DNA from: Micavibrio sp. TMED2
GTDB lineage: Bacteria; Pseudomonadota; Alphaproteobacteria; TMED2
Direction of reading: 5' to 3'
Length of the DNA: 64,000 bases
Assembly (NCBI GenBank): GCA_002168225.1
Contig: NHBH01000001.1
Coordinates: forward strand, 352,188-416,187
In this document: piece by piece, positions 53,351 to 62,849 of the stretch
Layout: each line of letters begins with the position of its first letter
Numbering within the stretch: position 1 is the stretch's first letter
Notes under the pieces: generated by a model
Databases searched by the model: none
Told to the model about the DNA's origin: nothing
What the model saw: the letters and a program-made list of their open reading frames with translations, nothing else
Translations under genes and position numbers: made by a program

Positions 53351-54016
53351 TCAGGCAGTATTTACGGCTATGTGTTTTTGGCGAAAACGGTTTTGGTAAT
53401 GCTGGCGCAGATCGGCGCGGTCATCCACATCGGTTTTTGTGCTGATCAGGGCCGCGCGATGCCGGGGTTGCAGGCATTGCATTGTATCGGCGCGGGCATG
53501 GTCGGTGGACCAGCGAACCGGGTTCAGGCGCGGGCAGTGACGGCTTGTGCCGAGCCATGGGCGTCCACGCCAGCCGATCAGCCAGTAACCGCCATCTGTG
53601 GTTGGCCCCAGCACCATGTCATGGCTACGCAGGGCGGATAGCGCATGGTGAATATCCGCTGTCCTGATATCGGGGGTGTCGCTGCCGATCACGATCACCG
53701 GCTGTTGTGGTGCACCGAGCCTCAGCAGGCGCTGCATCCGGTCACCGAGATCGCCGCTCCCCTGATCGACCAGCTGCCAATCACGGATTGGCAATACCCG
53801 GCGGGCAAGGCGCCAATCCTGCTTCGGGATCAGGGATAGCCGGGTTTGCCATGGCCGGCTTCTGCCACCAAGTTCGCGGAGCAGGCGTCGGAGCGCATGG
53901 CGCTGGAAATTGGCGGCGGTGGCCTTCGAGGTGCTGGCGGCCAGCCGGGTTTTGCCGCGGCCATAGCGTGGAAACCGCGCCATAATCACCAGTATGGGTT
54001 TCTGCCTCACGGTCAT
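53351..54016 (-). CDS. TIGR04282-type (DUF2064) glycosyltransferase-like protein
   Basis: 221 residues. GT-A-like nucleotidyl fold: ILVIMARFPRYGRGKTRLA (the 'P..G..KTRLa' motif), DQGSGDLGDRMQRLL, VIVIGSDTPDI, and LGPTTDGGYWLIGW. This subfamily is annotated as arsenosugar biosynthesis glycosyltransferase when next to TIGR04283, as here (ATGA overlap, 4 bases). The true product is unproven and many genomes carry the pair without arsenic genes. Start ATG 54016; the longer frame to 54235 is a shadow. Confidence 0.85.
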   Translation of the reverse strand: MTVRQKPILVIMARFPRYGRGKTRLAASTSKATAANFQRHALRRLLRELGGRSRPWQTRLSLIPKQDWRLARRVLPIRDWQLVDQGSGDLGDRMQRLLRLGAPQQPVIVIGSDTPDIRTADIHHALSALRSHDMVLGPTTDGGYWLIGWRGRPWLGTSRHCPRLNPVRWSTDHARADTMQCLQPRHRAALISTKTDVDDRADLRQHYQNRFRQKHIAVNTA

Positions 54017-54741
54017 TCGGCAACATCGTAATAGCGGCGGGTGATGTCCTCGATCGGCACGCCGTTGAGGAAGTCGCGCAGGCAGTCGAGATTGCGCATG
54101 GCCCGTTTCAGATAACCATCGCGCTGATATCGTTCCGGTGACGTTATAATGCTTGTCTTTAATGGCCTCAGGCTGCCTCGACCATGGGCTTTCACCAGCT
54201 TGCGGACCAGTTCCACATCTTCCATCAACGGCCATATGGGATAGCCGCCGATATCATCATACAGCCAGCGCGGGATCAGCAGTCCCTGATCACCATAGGG
54301 CAGGGCGAATATCCGGCTGCGCAGATTGGCGCCATGGGCAATCAGCCGGGCGCGCCAGTCATTGCTGTTGAATCTGAGGCTGGCATAGCCTGCGCTGTCC
54401 GGGAAGCTCTGCCGGTGGTCACGGATGGCAGCACCAAACCCACGCGGTAGGCGGCTGTCGCCATGGAGGATCAGCAGCCAGGCACCATGGGCGGCGAGCG
54501 CCCCGGTATGGAGCTGCTGGCCCCTGCCCTTGGGGCCGGAGAGCACTCGGGCGCCGTACTGCACGGCTAGCGGTTTGACATAATCATCATAACCGGCATT
54601 ACTGATGATTATTTCGGCTCCGTTACATTCCCGCTTCAGGTCATCAAACAGACCGCTGATCGATTGACTGGCCCGCCAAGTGGGGATGATGATAGACAGA
54701 TCGACCAAATTCGTGGGTCCCGGCAGCTGTGAACTGGGCAT
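54013..54741 (-). CDS. TIGR04283-type family 2 glycosyltransferase
   Basis: 242 residues. GT2 fold: LSIIIPTWRASQSISGLFDDL, AEIIISNAGYDD, GPKGRGQQLHTGALAAHGAWLLILHGDSRLP (DXD-like GDSR), PYGDQGLLIPRWLYDDIGGYPIWPLMEDVELVRKL. Works with the overlapping TIGR04282 gene. Divergent from the IscU-like gene, 9 bases apart. Confidence 0.88.
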   Translation of the reverse strand: MPSSQLPGPTNLVDLSIIIPTWRASQSISGLFDDLKRECNGAEIIISNAGYDDYVKPLAVQYGARVLSGPKGRGQQLHTGALAAHGAWLLILHGDSRLPRGFGAAIRDHRQSFPDSAGYASLRFNSNDWRARLIAHGANLRSRIFALPYGDQGLLIPRWLYDDIGGYPIWPLMEDVELVRKLVKAHGRGSLRPLKTSIITSPERYQRDGYLKRAMRNLDCLRDFLNGVPIEDITRRYYDVAE

Positions 54742-54750
54742 GGGTATTAT

Positions 54751-55185
54751 GTGGCTACGATGACAGTAACGCTCGAAGCGCTGTATAGCTCAAAAATTCT
54801 GTCGCTTGCGGCATCGATAACCCGCAACCGTTTGCCGGATGACGCCGATGTGGTGGTCAGTCGCCGCAGTGCGGTTTGCGGCTCCGGCATTCGGGTCGGT
54901 CTGTGTTTTGATCATGAACGGCAGATTGCCGATTATGGCCATGAGGTGCAGGCCTGCGCCCTCGGGCAGGCATCGGCGGCGATTGTTGCCAGCCACTGCA
55001 TCGGGCTGACCGCCGCCGCTCTTGCTGACGCCATGGCGCAGATGGAGGCGATCCTGCGCGGTGAGGTGCCGGAAGAACTGCTATGGCCGGATATGGCCGT
55101 GCTTGCGCCTGTCCGGGACTTCCCGCCGCGTCACGATGCGGTGCTGCTGCCATATCGGGCGCTGACCGACGCCTTCATGCAGTAG
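54751..55185 (+). CDS. IscU/NifU-like iron-sulfur scaffold protein
   Basis: 144 residues. NifU_N fold on which Fe-S clusters are built: cluster cysteines in SAVCGSGIRV and VQACALGQASAA, the third expected cysteine position may be SHCIG. The residue pattern 'CG..i.....i.d....g.aCaig.AsAS' matches the short alphaproteobacterial scaffold-like proteins rather than canonical IscU with LPPVK. GTG 54751 has GGGT 5 bases upstream; ATG 54760 lacks one. Confidence 0.8.
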   Translation: MATMTVTLEALYSSKILSLAASITRNRLPDDADVVVSRRSAVCGSGIRVGLCFDHERQIADYGHEVQACALGQASAAIVASHCIGLTAAALADAMAQMEAILRGEVPEELLWPDMAVLAPVRDFPPRHDAVLLPYRALTDAFMQ

Positions 55186-55208
55186 GTGCGTGCGGCAAGC
55201 AGCAGCGA

Positions 55209-56168
55209 TCAGGCCTCTGCCTCGGCATTCTCGTTCACGGTTTCGGTGATGTCATAGCCGTAATGGGTCAGCTCATCGGAAGCCAGCTTCAGAATGGTTT
55301 GCAGATGATCGGCGTTGAAGACGTTTTTCCAGTCACCGACCACGCCCTTGCGGAAGAAGCTGTCGCGGTTTTCCTCGCCGCGCTTGCGGCCCTTGGCCAG
55401 CGTCTCGAAGCTGCCTGAATCAAGGCAGGTCTGGACGCTGTCGTCACTGTCATCGACCTCAAGGAACTGCATGACCTTGCGCATGGTTTCCATCGGCTCT
55501 GCATGCAAGTCTTCATAGCGCAGGGTATGGATGACGTTGGGATTGGCCTTCTGGAACCGCGCCGTATCATTCACCGCCCGGCGCCAGGTCTCGACGAAAG
55601 GCTCGATCACTTCTTCCGGTTGTTCCCGGCGGTTGGTGTTCAGCCCCTCGCGGTACAGGCGCTGGGCCTGATGGAAGGTCGAGGTGCAGGCATCCCGAAC
55701 GTCGCGCACGATATTGACGAAACGGGCCTGCGGGAACACATGGTGCAGATAGTCGATGCTCTGGGTATAAAGTGGGGTCTTGTCGCCGATCCATTTGGCG
55801 CCCGGCTTCACATCCACGTTAAGCAGGACCATGCCGATCATAGTGCGCAATATGAACTGCACATCCCGGCGCACCAGCGGTTGGGTATAGGTGGCGCGCT
55901 CATTGTAGATAAAGCCGTTGGTCTTGCCCATTTTGTCATTGTATTCGGCAATCATCTTGTGGATCGGACGGCCGAACCAGTCGGTGAAGTGCCCCTCGCC
56001 ACCGCAATGGATTTCCGGGTGTCCGTTGAGTGCCAGCTGAACCCAGGTGGTGCCGCTCTTCGGCGCGCCACAGACAAATAGCAACGGCTGCTTCAGAATC
56101 TCCGAGATCGCTTCCTGCTGGGCGTCAAAATAGGCCGGGAAATCTTTGCTGCTATCGGGTATGCTCAT
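55209..56168 (-). CDS. Sulfotransferase domain protein 2
   Basis: 319 residues. LFVCGAPKSGTTWVQLALNGH is the PAPS 5'-loop, RFVNIVRDVRDACTSTFHQA the 3'-phosphate motif, and SFFRKGVVGDWKNVFNADH the C-terminal RKGxxGDW loop, so a complete enzyme. Acceptor unknown; slightly longer than sulfotransferase 1 and not a close copy. Stops facing the IscU-like gene. Confidence 0.9.
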   Translation of the reverse strand: MSIPDSSKDFPAYFDAQQEAISEILKQPLLFVCGAPKSGTTWVQLALNGHPEIHCGGEGHFTDWFGRPIHKMIAEYNDKMGKTNGFIYNERATYTQPLVRRDVQFILRTMIGMVLLNVDVKPGAKWIGDKTPLYTQSIDYLHHVFPQARFVNIVRDVRDACTSTFHQAQRLYREGLNTNRREQPEEVIEPFVETWRRAVNDTARFQKANPNVIHTLRYEDLHAEPMETMRKVMQFLEVDDSDDSVQTCLDSGSFETLAKGRKRGEENRDSFFRKGVVGDWKNVFNADHLQTILKLASDELTHYGYDITETVNENAEAEA

Positions 56169-56510
56169 GGGTGATCCGCCTCGGTTTCGTGCTGGTTTAC
56201 GGACGACTCGGGCGGGGGCCGCGCGGTTGAGTCAGTTGCTGTGCCACCTTTTAAGGACAGGAACCGGATGAGGCAAGCGGTGAAAACCATTCAGCTGGTC
56301 AAGTTCTGCCGGGTTTCGTGACGATTTCTCCACACCGGCCGCTTTGTTTGACCCTGAACCCCCGGCAGCCGCTTGATCGGTGCCGAAGGTATTATTCTCG
56401 GAACCTAAGCGATGTTGAAATATCGCACCGAAATGAACGTATGAGTGGCGATGACAGGCACAGGTCTTGCATCGGCAACTTAACCTTACGGAACAAACGG
56501 GTAAGCTCCC
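56169..56510. other. 342-base divergent intergenic region
   Basis: Lies between the start of sulfotransferase 2 (minus strand) and the RTX gene (plus strand) and must carry both promoters. I see a weak GCGAT...ATCGC hairpin at 56409-56426 and no gene, RNA or clear promoter box. Confidence 0.35.
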
Positions 56511-58904
56511 ATGGCAACTATTACAGGCACATCCAGCGGCGAATCAATCGAGGGTACTGCGGCAACGGACAGCATCATCGGTGGTGGTGGCAATGACACC
56601 ATTACCGGTCTGGATGATGCCGATACCATTCGCGGTGGTGGCGAGGCCGACAGCATTGACGGCGGTCAGGGTAATGACAGCCTTGATGGCGGTACCGGGA
56701 ACGATACGGTTCTCGGCAATACCGGTAATGACCTGATAAACGCTGATGCCGGTGATGATGTCATCGACAGCCTGACCATGGATGTCGGCAATGATACCGT
56801 TTATGGCGGCAGTGGCGCAGACACCATCTTTACCAGCAACGGCAATGATCTGGTGTTCGGCGAAACTGGTAATGACTCAATCATCATCGCCTATCAGGAC
56901 ACCATCTATGGCGGCGACGGGGCCGATACGATCACCGAGGTTGTCGGCGGTGCGGATAATTCGCTGATCTTCGGTGGCGCTGGTAATGACATCATCATCA
57001 TGGCTGAGGATTCCGACACCATATTCGGTGAAGCGGGCGCTGACTCGATCATCGGCTCCAATGGCGGTGATATCATCTATGGCGGCGACGGTGTTACTTA
57101 TACTGATGCTTTTGACGTTATCATCACGGCGGGGGATACGCTCGATGGTGCCGATGGCAATGACGTACTCTTCGGTGGTGCCGGGCGGGATACGCTGACC
57201 GGTGGCAATGATACCGATACATTTGCCGGTACCCTTTCAGAACTGAATGGCGATTTCATTACCGATTACGATGCCGGCGATCCGGACCTGTTCCTGCCTG
57301 CCGAGAAGATTGTGGTCACTGATCAGCCCGGCCTGACCATTGCCGATATTGATCTGACCCGCAGCGGTGGTGTGACCACCCTCATCATCAGCAAGGGCGG
57401 CATTACGAGCCGGGTAGACCTGCAGGGCGACTTCTCTGTCGATACTGTGGTTAATGGCGAGATTACCCTTGCTGGACCATCTAATATCCCGACTGAAAAC
57501 TCCGATATTCTTGACGGCATTGCCGCTGCCGAGACCATCAATGGCGGCGGTGGCAACGACCTGATCTATGGTAATGGCGGCGCCGATATCATCAGTGCCG
57601 GCAATGGCAATGATGTTGCCTATGGCGGCGATGATGCCGACACCGTCAGCGGCGGTTCCGGCAATGATGTCCTCTTCGGTGATAACGCAGCCGATGCACT
57701 TTATGGCAATGAAGGCGCGGATACCCTGTACGGTGGATTGGGCACTGACATTCTCAATGGTGGAGCTGGCAATGACCTGCTCTATGGCGGGGATGATGTC
57801 GATACCCTGATCATTGACACCGGCGATACGGCCTATGGCGGTCTCGGCAATGATACATTCGAGGTCGATACCGTTATCACCAATGCCACGATCAGCGATT
57901 TTGCCATCGGTGATGTGATTGATCTGACGGTCTTCGGTCAGGAGCTCGAGGATTTCGATGATCTGAGCCTGACGGTTATTCCGGGCGCGGTGCAGATCAC
58001 GGCTGGCAGCATGTTGCTGACATTGCCGTCAAGCAATCCGTCCGCACTGGCAACATCGATTGTCGCCAATGCCGAGACTACCTTTGTCTTCTCAACCGCC
58101 CCACCACCGAGCGGCGATCCGACCGAGGGTGACGATATCCTGACGGCTCCCGGTGGTGCGGACACCTTCTCCGGCGGTGGCGGTGCCGATTTCATTACCG
58201 GTTCCGCGATCGTTGACCATCTCTATGGTGGCGATGGCGAGGACACCATCAATGCTGGCGATGGCAATGACACCGTCTTCGGTGAGGAAGACAGCGACGA
58301 TATCTCCGGCGACAATGACAATGACGTTCTCTACGGCAACACGGATGAGGATACCCTGCGTGGCGGTGACGGCCTCGACCATCTCTATGGTGGTCAGGAT
58401 GATGATGATCTGCTGGGCGGTGCCGGTGCCGATACCCTGTTCGGTAACAAGGGTGATGACGAGCTGTTCGGTCAGGACGACGATGACGTGCTCTATGGCA
58501 ATGAAGAGTTCGACACGCTTGATGGGGGGCTTGGTGCCGATACCCTGTTCGGCGGTCAGGGCAATGACCAGATCTTCGGCAATGTCGGTGCGGACAGCCT
58601 GCTCGGCAACAAGGGCGATGACACCCTTGATGGCGGTGACGGCAATGACGTGCTGATCGGCAATAGTGGCAATGACGTGCTGACCGGCGGTTTTGGTGGG
58701 GACATCTTTGTGCTCGACACCTTTGTCGGTGACACCGGAACCATTACCGATTTCAGTGCCTCTCAGGGTGACCTCATCAACAGCAATGGCATGGCCCTCA
58801 ACAGCCTGTCCGAGATTGACGGCAATACCGTCCTTGATTTCGGCCTTGGTCGGGTTGTGACGATTGAGGGTGTCCTCGGCTTCGATACCTCCTTCATTGT
58901 CTAG
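56511..58904 (+). CDS. RTX calcium-binding repeat protein
   Basis: 797 residues made almost wholly of RTX nonapeptides (GGxGxDxLx). Three repeat blocks lie at about residues 15-238, 340-453 and 538-737, separated by non-repeat segments of roughly 100 and 85 residues with beta character, and followed by a 60-residue C-terminal end ([22 protein letters not shown]...) typical of type I secretion signals. No signal peptide, consistent with type I export and calcium-driven folding outside. No catalytic domain is recognisable. Acidic throughout. T1SS partners are not in the window. Confidence 0.92.
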   Translation: MATITGTSSGESIEGTAATDSIIGGGGNDTITGLDDADTIRGGGEADSIDGGQGNDSLDGGTGNDTVLGNTGNDLINADAGDDVIDSLTMDVGNDTVYGGSGADTIFTSNGNDLVFGETGNDSIIIAYQDTIYGGDGADTITEVVGGADNSLIFGGAGNDIIIMAEDSDTIFGEAGADSIIGSNGGDIIYGGDGVTYTDAFDVIITAGDTLDGADGNDVLFGGAGRDTLTGGNDTDTFAGTLSELNGDFITDYDAGDPDLFLPAEKIVVTDQPGLTIADIDLTRSGGVTTLIISKGGITSRVDLQGDFSVDTVVNGEITLAGPSNIPTENSDILDGIAAAETINGGGGNDLIYGNGGADIISAGNGNDVAYGGDDADTVSGGSGNDVLFGDNAADALYGNEGADTLYGGLGTDILNGGAGNDLLYGGDDVDTLIIDTGDTAYGGLGNDTFEVDTVITNATISDFAIGDVIDLTVFGQELEDFDDLSLTVIPGAVQITAGSMLLTLPSSNPSALATSIVANAETTFVFSTAPPPSGDPTEGDDILTAPGGADTFSGGGGADFITGSAIVDHLYGGDGEDTINAGDGNDTVFGEEDSDDISGDNDNDVLYGNTDEDTLRGGDGLDHLYGGQDDDDLLGGAGADTLFGNKGDDELFGQDDDDVLYGNEEFDTLDGGLGADTLFGGQGNDQIFGNVGADSLLGNKGDDTLDGGDGNDVLIGNSGNDVLTGGFGGDIFVLDTFVGDTGTITDFSASQGDLINSNGMALNSLSEIDGNTVLDFGLGRVVTIEGVLGFDTSFIV

Positions 58905-58929
58905 CGCCGGGTAGAGATCGTATCTGCCG

Positions 58930-59280
58930 ATGTATGGTGATGATGATGGCCGCCTGCCGACCCATGTGACGGTTTCGGCGGTCATCCGCCGTGCCGCCAC
59001 TGATGGTGGTGCTGCCTATGTACTCCACAAGGGTGATGCCGAGCGCGGCATGGTGCTGGTCAAGCTGATCGGACGTGACCGGTCATGCCGTCTGCAGTTA
59101 CAGCAGCGTGATCTTGATGGCCGGTTGCAATGGATGTCCGCGTTCCGTGATGAGTTCGTGCCCGAGGCAGAGGCCGATGCCTATATCGCGCGCAATCATG
59201 CGCGTGACCCGGATGTCTGGGCGGTGGAGGTCGAGGTGATCGACGCAGCCAGTCCCAATCCCTTTACGCTTCAGGATTAG
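58930..59280 (+). CDS. DUF1491 family protein
   Basis: 116 residues. Small soluble protein with the family pattern VSAVIRRAATDGGAAYVLHKGDAERGMVLVKL and PEAEADAYIARNHARDPDVWAVEVE. Widespread in alphaproteobacteria, function unknown. The last 17 bases overlap the convergent TRAP permease gene. Confidence 0.85.
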   Translation: MYGDDDGRLPTHVTVSAVIRRAATDGGAAYVLHKGDAERGMVLVKLIGRDRSCRLQLQQRDLDGRLQWMSAFRDEFVPEAEADAYIARNHARDPDVWAVEVEVIDAASPNPFTLQD

Positions 59281-61480
59281 CCGTAGCAGTATCTGCCGCT
59301 TCGGCGGCGGCTGTATCAGTCGCAACCTGTACTTCTGTCTCCGGGCGGCGCAGGTGCCAGGCGAAGATGCCGGCACCAATGGCAACACCGAGCAGATGCA
59401 GCCAGATCATGCTCGGCCACAGGCAGAGCGCGGCAGCAGCGAGCATCACAATGCGCTCGAGCGGATTGATCGCCCGCTCCATATGCCCGGAAATCGCGGC
59501 GGTGAAGTAATACAGGCCGAACAGCGCAAATATCGACACTGTAATCGCGGCAACCCAGTCCCCGGACAGGATCGGTGTATAGGCGAACAGCAGCGGCATG
59601 ATGTAGAGGCCCTTGGCGATCTTCCATGAGGTCATGCCGGTGGCCATCGGCGGGGTCTTGGCAATCGCCGCCACGGTGAAGGCGGTGAGGCAGACCGGTG
59701 GGGTTACATTGCTGTCCTGACTGAGCCAGAAGATGATCAGATGCGCGGCCAGAAGGGCGGTCATGGCTACTGCCGGGTCAAGTGCTATATCGCGCACGGT
59801 GCTTTTGAGGTCGATCGGTATGCCGTCATAGAGCGCTGCCGCCTGGTCATAGGGCATGGGCTGGGCCAGCGCGGTGAGGGCATCTGGGATGCTGATCATC
59901 ATGATTGTGCGCGCCTGTTCGGGCAACGTGCCGTCGGTAATCGCCTGTATCACCTGAACATCGGCGATCAGGTTGAACAGCGCCGGGGCCGACAGGGTAC
60001 CGAGCACGATATAGGCGGCGGTGACCGGCAGGCCCATACCGAGCACGAGCGAGGCGAGGGCAATCAGCACAATAGCGATAATCAGGCTGTTCCCCGCCCA
60101 TTCGGTAATCATCAGCGAGAAGGTGTTGCCGATCCCGGCGGTGGCAATGACGTTGACCACCAGCCCGACGGCACAGAGCAGGATTGCTGTCATCGCCATA
60201 TTGCGGGCACCGAGTGCCATGGCCTCGATAATTGCTTTCGGCCCCATGCGGTTCGGGGTCAGCCATGATGAGGCGATGACCGCGAGGATGCTGATCCCGG
60301 CGGCATAGGTCGGGGTAAAGCCGACAATCAGCAGGGTGATCAGCACCGCGATCGGCAGCAGAAAGGCAAAACCACCCTGTTTGAACACGTCGAGGAAGCT
60401 GACCCCGGCATCTGCCGACGGGCGGACACCCGAGCGCTTGGCCTCGATCCGTACGAAAAAGCCGACCGAGGCAAAATACAGAATGGCAGGCAGCACAGAG
60501 GCGGCGACGATGGTGGTGTACGGGATCTGGGTGTAACTCGCCATGACGAAGGCGCCAGCGCCCATGATTGGCGGCATCAACTGACCACCGGTTGAGGCGG
60601 CGGCCTCGACCCCGGCGGCGAACTTGGCCGGGAAACCGGCCTTTTTCATCAGCGGAATAGTGATCACGCCGGTTGAGGCGGAATTGGCGACTGCCGAGCC
60701 TGAAATCGTGCCGGTCAGACCGGAGGCGATAACCGCCACAAGGCCAGGGCCACCGGTGGTACGCCCGGCCAGTGCCCGGGCCAGATCAATGACGAAGTCA
60801 CCACCGCCCGAGCGCATCAGAAATGCGCCGAACAGAATGAACATGAAGACGAAGGTCGAGGAAATCAGCGCGATATTGCCGAAAATGCCGTCATCGCCAA
60901 AGATGCTGCGGAACAGGGCCGTCTCCAGCGACAGACCGGCGAAGTTGAAGACGCCGGGCACGAACTGACCCCAATAAACAATATAGGTGAGGGCCAGCAC
61001 GATCAGGACCGGAATAATCCATCCGGTGGTGCGCCGGGTCAACTCAAGGGCGCTGGCGATCAGGATGAAACCGGCAACCCATTCGGCATCGGTCATGCGT
61101 ACGCCGCGGGCATAGATCGCATCCTCCATCGCCACGAGATAGATCGCGGAGGCTGCAGCCGCCACGCCGATGGCAATGTCGAGAATAAAGGTCCAGTGCA
61201 GTTTACCGGCTTCCCGCTTTGCCTTGGATGTCGGGTAGATAAGCACGCAGAGCAGCGCAAAGCCCGCATAATGCAGGGCATTCTGCCAGAGGGTCGGCAG
61301 CAACGTGATTATATTGAAATAGATATGCAGGAGCGAGATGCCGACACCGAGAGCCATGATCAGCAGGCGCAGCTTGCCGGTTTCGGTGAAGCCGGGCATG
61401 CGGCTGTCCTCGACCGGTTCGGGGGCGGCCTCGACTGCTGGTTCGGTTTCAGCTGCGGCGGCGGGTTCGATCATCGACAT
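59264..61480 (-). CDS. TRAP transporter fused permease (4TM/12TM), TAXI-associated
   Basis: 738 residues. Fused small and large TRAP permease subunits: about four helices, a linker (YWGQFVPGVFNFAGLS), then the large DctM-like part with GPGLVAVIASGLTGTISGSAVANSASTGVITIPLMKKAGFPAKFAAGVEAAASTGGQLMPPIMGAGAFVMA, a TRAP hallmark. Uses an ion gradient. Cytosolic Glu/Ala/Pro-rich start. Its binding protein is the next gene upstream on this strand (61595-62626). Substrate unknown; TAXI types often carry glutamate or other dicarboxylates. Confidence 0.93.
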   Translation of the reverse strand: MSMIEPAAAAETEPAVEAAPEPVEDSRMPGFTETGKLRLLIMALGVGISLLHIYFNIITLLPTLWQNALHYAGFALLCVLIYPTSKAKREAGKLHWTFILDIAIGVAAAASAIYLVAMEDAIYARGVRMTDAEWVAGFILIASALELTRRTTGWIIPVLIVLALTYIVYWGQFVPGVFNFAGLSLETALFRSIFGDDGIFGNIALISSTFVFMFILFGAFLMRSGGGDFVIDLARALAGRTTGGPGLVAVIASGLTGTISGSAVANSASTGVITIPLMKKAGFPAKFAAGVEAAASTGGQLMPPIMGAGAFVMASYTQIPYTTIVAASVLPAILYFASVGFFVRIEAKRSGVRPSADAGVSFLDVFKQGGFAFLLPIAVLITLLIVGFTPTYAAGISILAVIASSWLTPNRMGPKAIIEAMALGARNMAMTAILLCAVGLVVNVIATAGIGNTFSLMITEWAGNSLIIAIVLIALASLVLGMGLPVTAAYIVLGTLSAPALFNLIADVQVIQAITDGTLPEQARTIMMISIPDALTALAQPMPYDQAAALYDGIPIDLKSTVRDIALDPAVAMTALLAAHLIIFWLSQDSNVTPPVCLTAFTVAAIAKTPPMATGMTSWKIAKGLYIMPLLFAYTPILSGDWVAAITVSIFALFGLYYFTAAISGHMERAINPLERIVMLAAAALCLWPSMIWLHLLGVAIGAGIFAWHLRRPETEVQVATDTAAAEAADTATANPEA

Positions 61481-61519
61481 GAGCGCGCTCGTCCATCAAT
61501 ACGGATTGGGAGATATGCG

Positions 61520-61557
61520 AAAACGGGGTCCTGTTGATGATGCAGGACCCCGGTTTT
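61520..61557 (-). promoter_or_regulatory. Intercistronic hairpin between TAXI binding protein and TRAP permease
   Basis: AAAACGGGGTCCTG and CAGGACCCCGGTTTT form a long stem with one bulged C around a 9-base loop. On the minus strand it is followed by TTTT, so it can act as a partial terminator or as an end that protects the upstream mRNA, leaving more binding protein than permease. Confidence 0.7.
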
Positions 61558-61594
61558 CAATGCCTTGGATTATCAGTCTGCTGATGTGCAGGGC

Positions 61595-62626
61595 TTATTC
61601 TGCAATCAGGCGATCCGGGATGTTGAGACCGGCTTCGCGGTAATAGCGCACGGCACCGGGGTGCAGTGGCATTGGCAGACCGGCAACCGCTTTGGAAATG
61701 TCCATCGCCTTGGTGGCGGCATGGATGGCATTCAGGAACGGCAGGTTCTCGTACATGGTCTTGGTGATCTTGTAGACGTCTTCCTCGGACATATCCGCGC
61801 GAACAGCGAGGAAGTTCGGCTGGGCGATTGTCACCACGTCTTCGTCAAGGCCCGGATAGGTGCCGCCCTTGATCAGGTATTCGGTCCAGAGGCCGAAACC
61901 GCCATCGGCTTCCTCGATCTGGTCTGGGGTGAAGGACAGCATGGTGATGTCATCACCCATGGCAGCAAATGCCTTGGTGACCGCACCGGTTGGCACACCG
62001 GCCGGGGTATTCATGCCAGCAACCTGACCGTTCTGCAGGGCATCGGCGCTCGGGCCATAGCCGACATAGACGAGGTCATAGGCTTCCTCGATATCAATAC
62101 CGAGGTTTTTCAGGATGGCGGTGTTGGAACCGATGGTGCCGGAATTCTTGCTGCCGAACGCCATGCGCTCGCCCTCAAGGTCCCTGAGGTCGGCAATCGT
62201 GCCGGTCTTGGCCTTGTCGGCATCAACGACGAACTGTTCCACATTCTGCCAGAGCATGGAAACGGAGCGCAGGTCCTTTTGTGGGCCATCGGCCTCAACC
62301 GGGCCGACACCCTGCCACGCATAATAGCCGTAGAGGCCCTGCAGAATGGCAAACTGGACCTCGTTGTCGCGCAGCAGCTTCACATTCTCACCGGAACCGG
62401 CAGAGTTGATGGCCGACATGCCGATCTTTTCTTGTGGCTCGAGCTTGACCTTGATCAGGGTGGAGAGCGCGACGCCCACCGGATAATAGGTGCCGCCGGT
62501 AGAGGCGGTGGCGAGCAGATAGCTTCCCTCAGCCTTCGCGGTGGCCGGTGCCAGGGCGGTGCCCATGAGGGCGGTTGCGGCAACAAGAGCGGTGGCCGCA
62601 AGGCGGCGGGTAATTCGTGCAGTCAT
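61595..62626 (-). CDS. TAXI family TRAP solute-binding protein
   Basis: 343 residues. Signal peptide (RLAATALVAATALMGTALAPATAKA), then the TAXI pattern YLLATASTGGTYYPVGVALSTLIK, SAGSGENVKLLRDNEVQFAILQ, and DLEGERMAFGSKNSGTIGSNTAILKNLG. Strong GGGAGGA ribosome-binding site. Delivers substrate to the fused permease downstream. Confidence 0.94.
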   Translation of the reverse strand: MTARITRRLAATALVAATALMGTALAPATAKAEGSYLLATASTGGTYYPVGVALSTLIKVKLEPQEKIGMSAINSAGSGENVKLLRDNEVQFAILQGLYGYYAWQGVGPVEADGPQKDLRSVSMLWQNVEQFVVDADKAKTGTIADLRDLEGERMAFGSKNSGTIGSNTAILKNLGIDIEEAYDLVYVGYGPSADALQNGQVAGMNTPAGVPTGAVTKAFAAMGDDITMLSFTPDQIEEADGGFGLWTEYLIKGGTYPGLDEDVVTIAQPNFLAVRADMSEEDVYKITKTMYENLPFLNAIHAATKAMDISKAVAGLPMPLHPGAVRYYREAGLNIPDRLIAE

Positions 62627-62849
62627 GTATTTCCTCCCGGTATGACAACGCTATGTACCCTTCATCGGCCAGAGCCGGTTCGGGGTGGTGGCAGCCATTG
62701 AGATTGGCGGCCTGAATTTTTCTTTATTTGTCGGTGCTTGGCACCAAACAACTTGCGGGTGTCACTATCCATAAACCGGGCCGGTTTGCCAAGGGCTATT
62801 CGCCAAAGTTTTCCCTTGGCGAAAATAGGCGGGATGACACGAGTGTCAT

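Noticed and set aside
56550-58720. Tandem DNA repeats, possible CRISPR or satellite
   Set aside because: The periodicity is 27 bases and codes for RTX nonapeptides; copies vary at third positions, so it is protein-level repetition.
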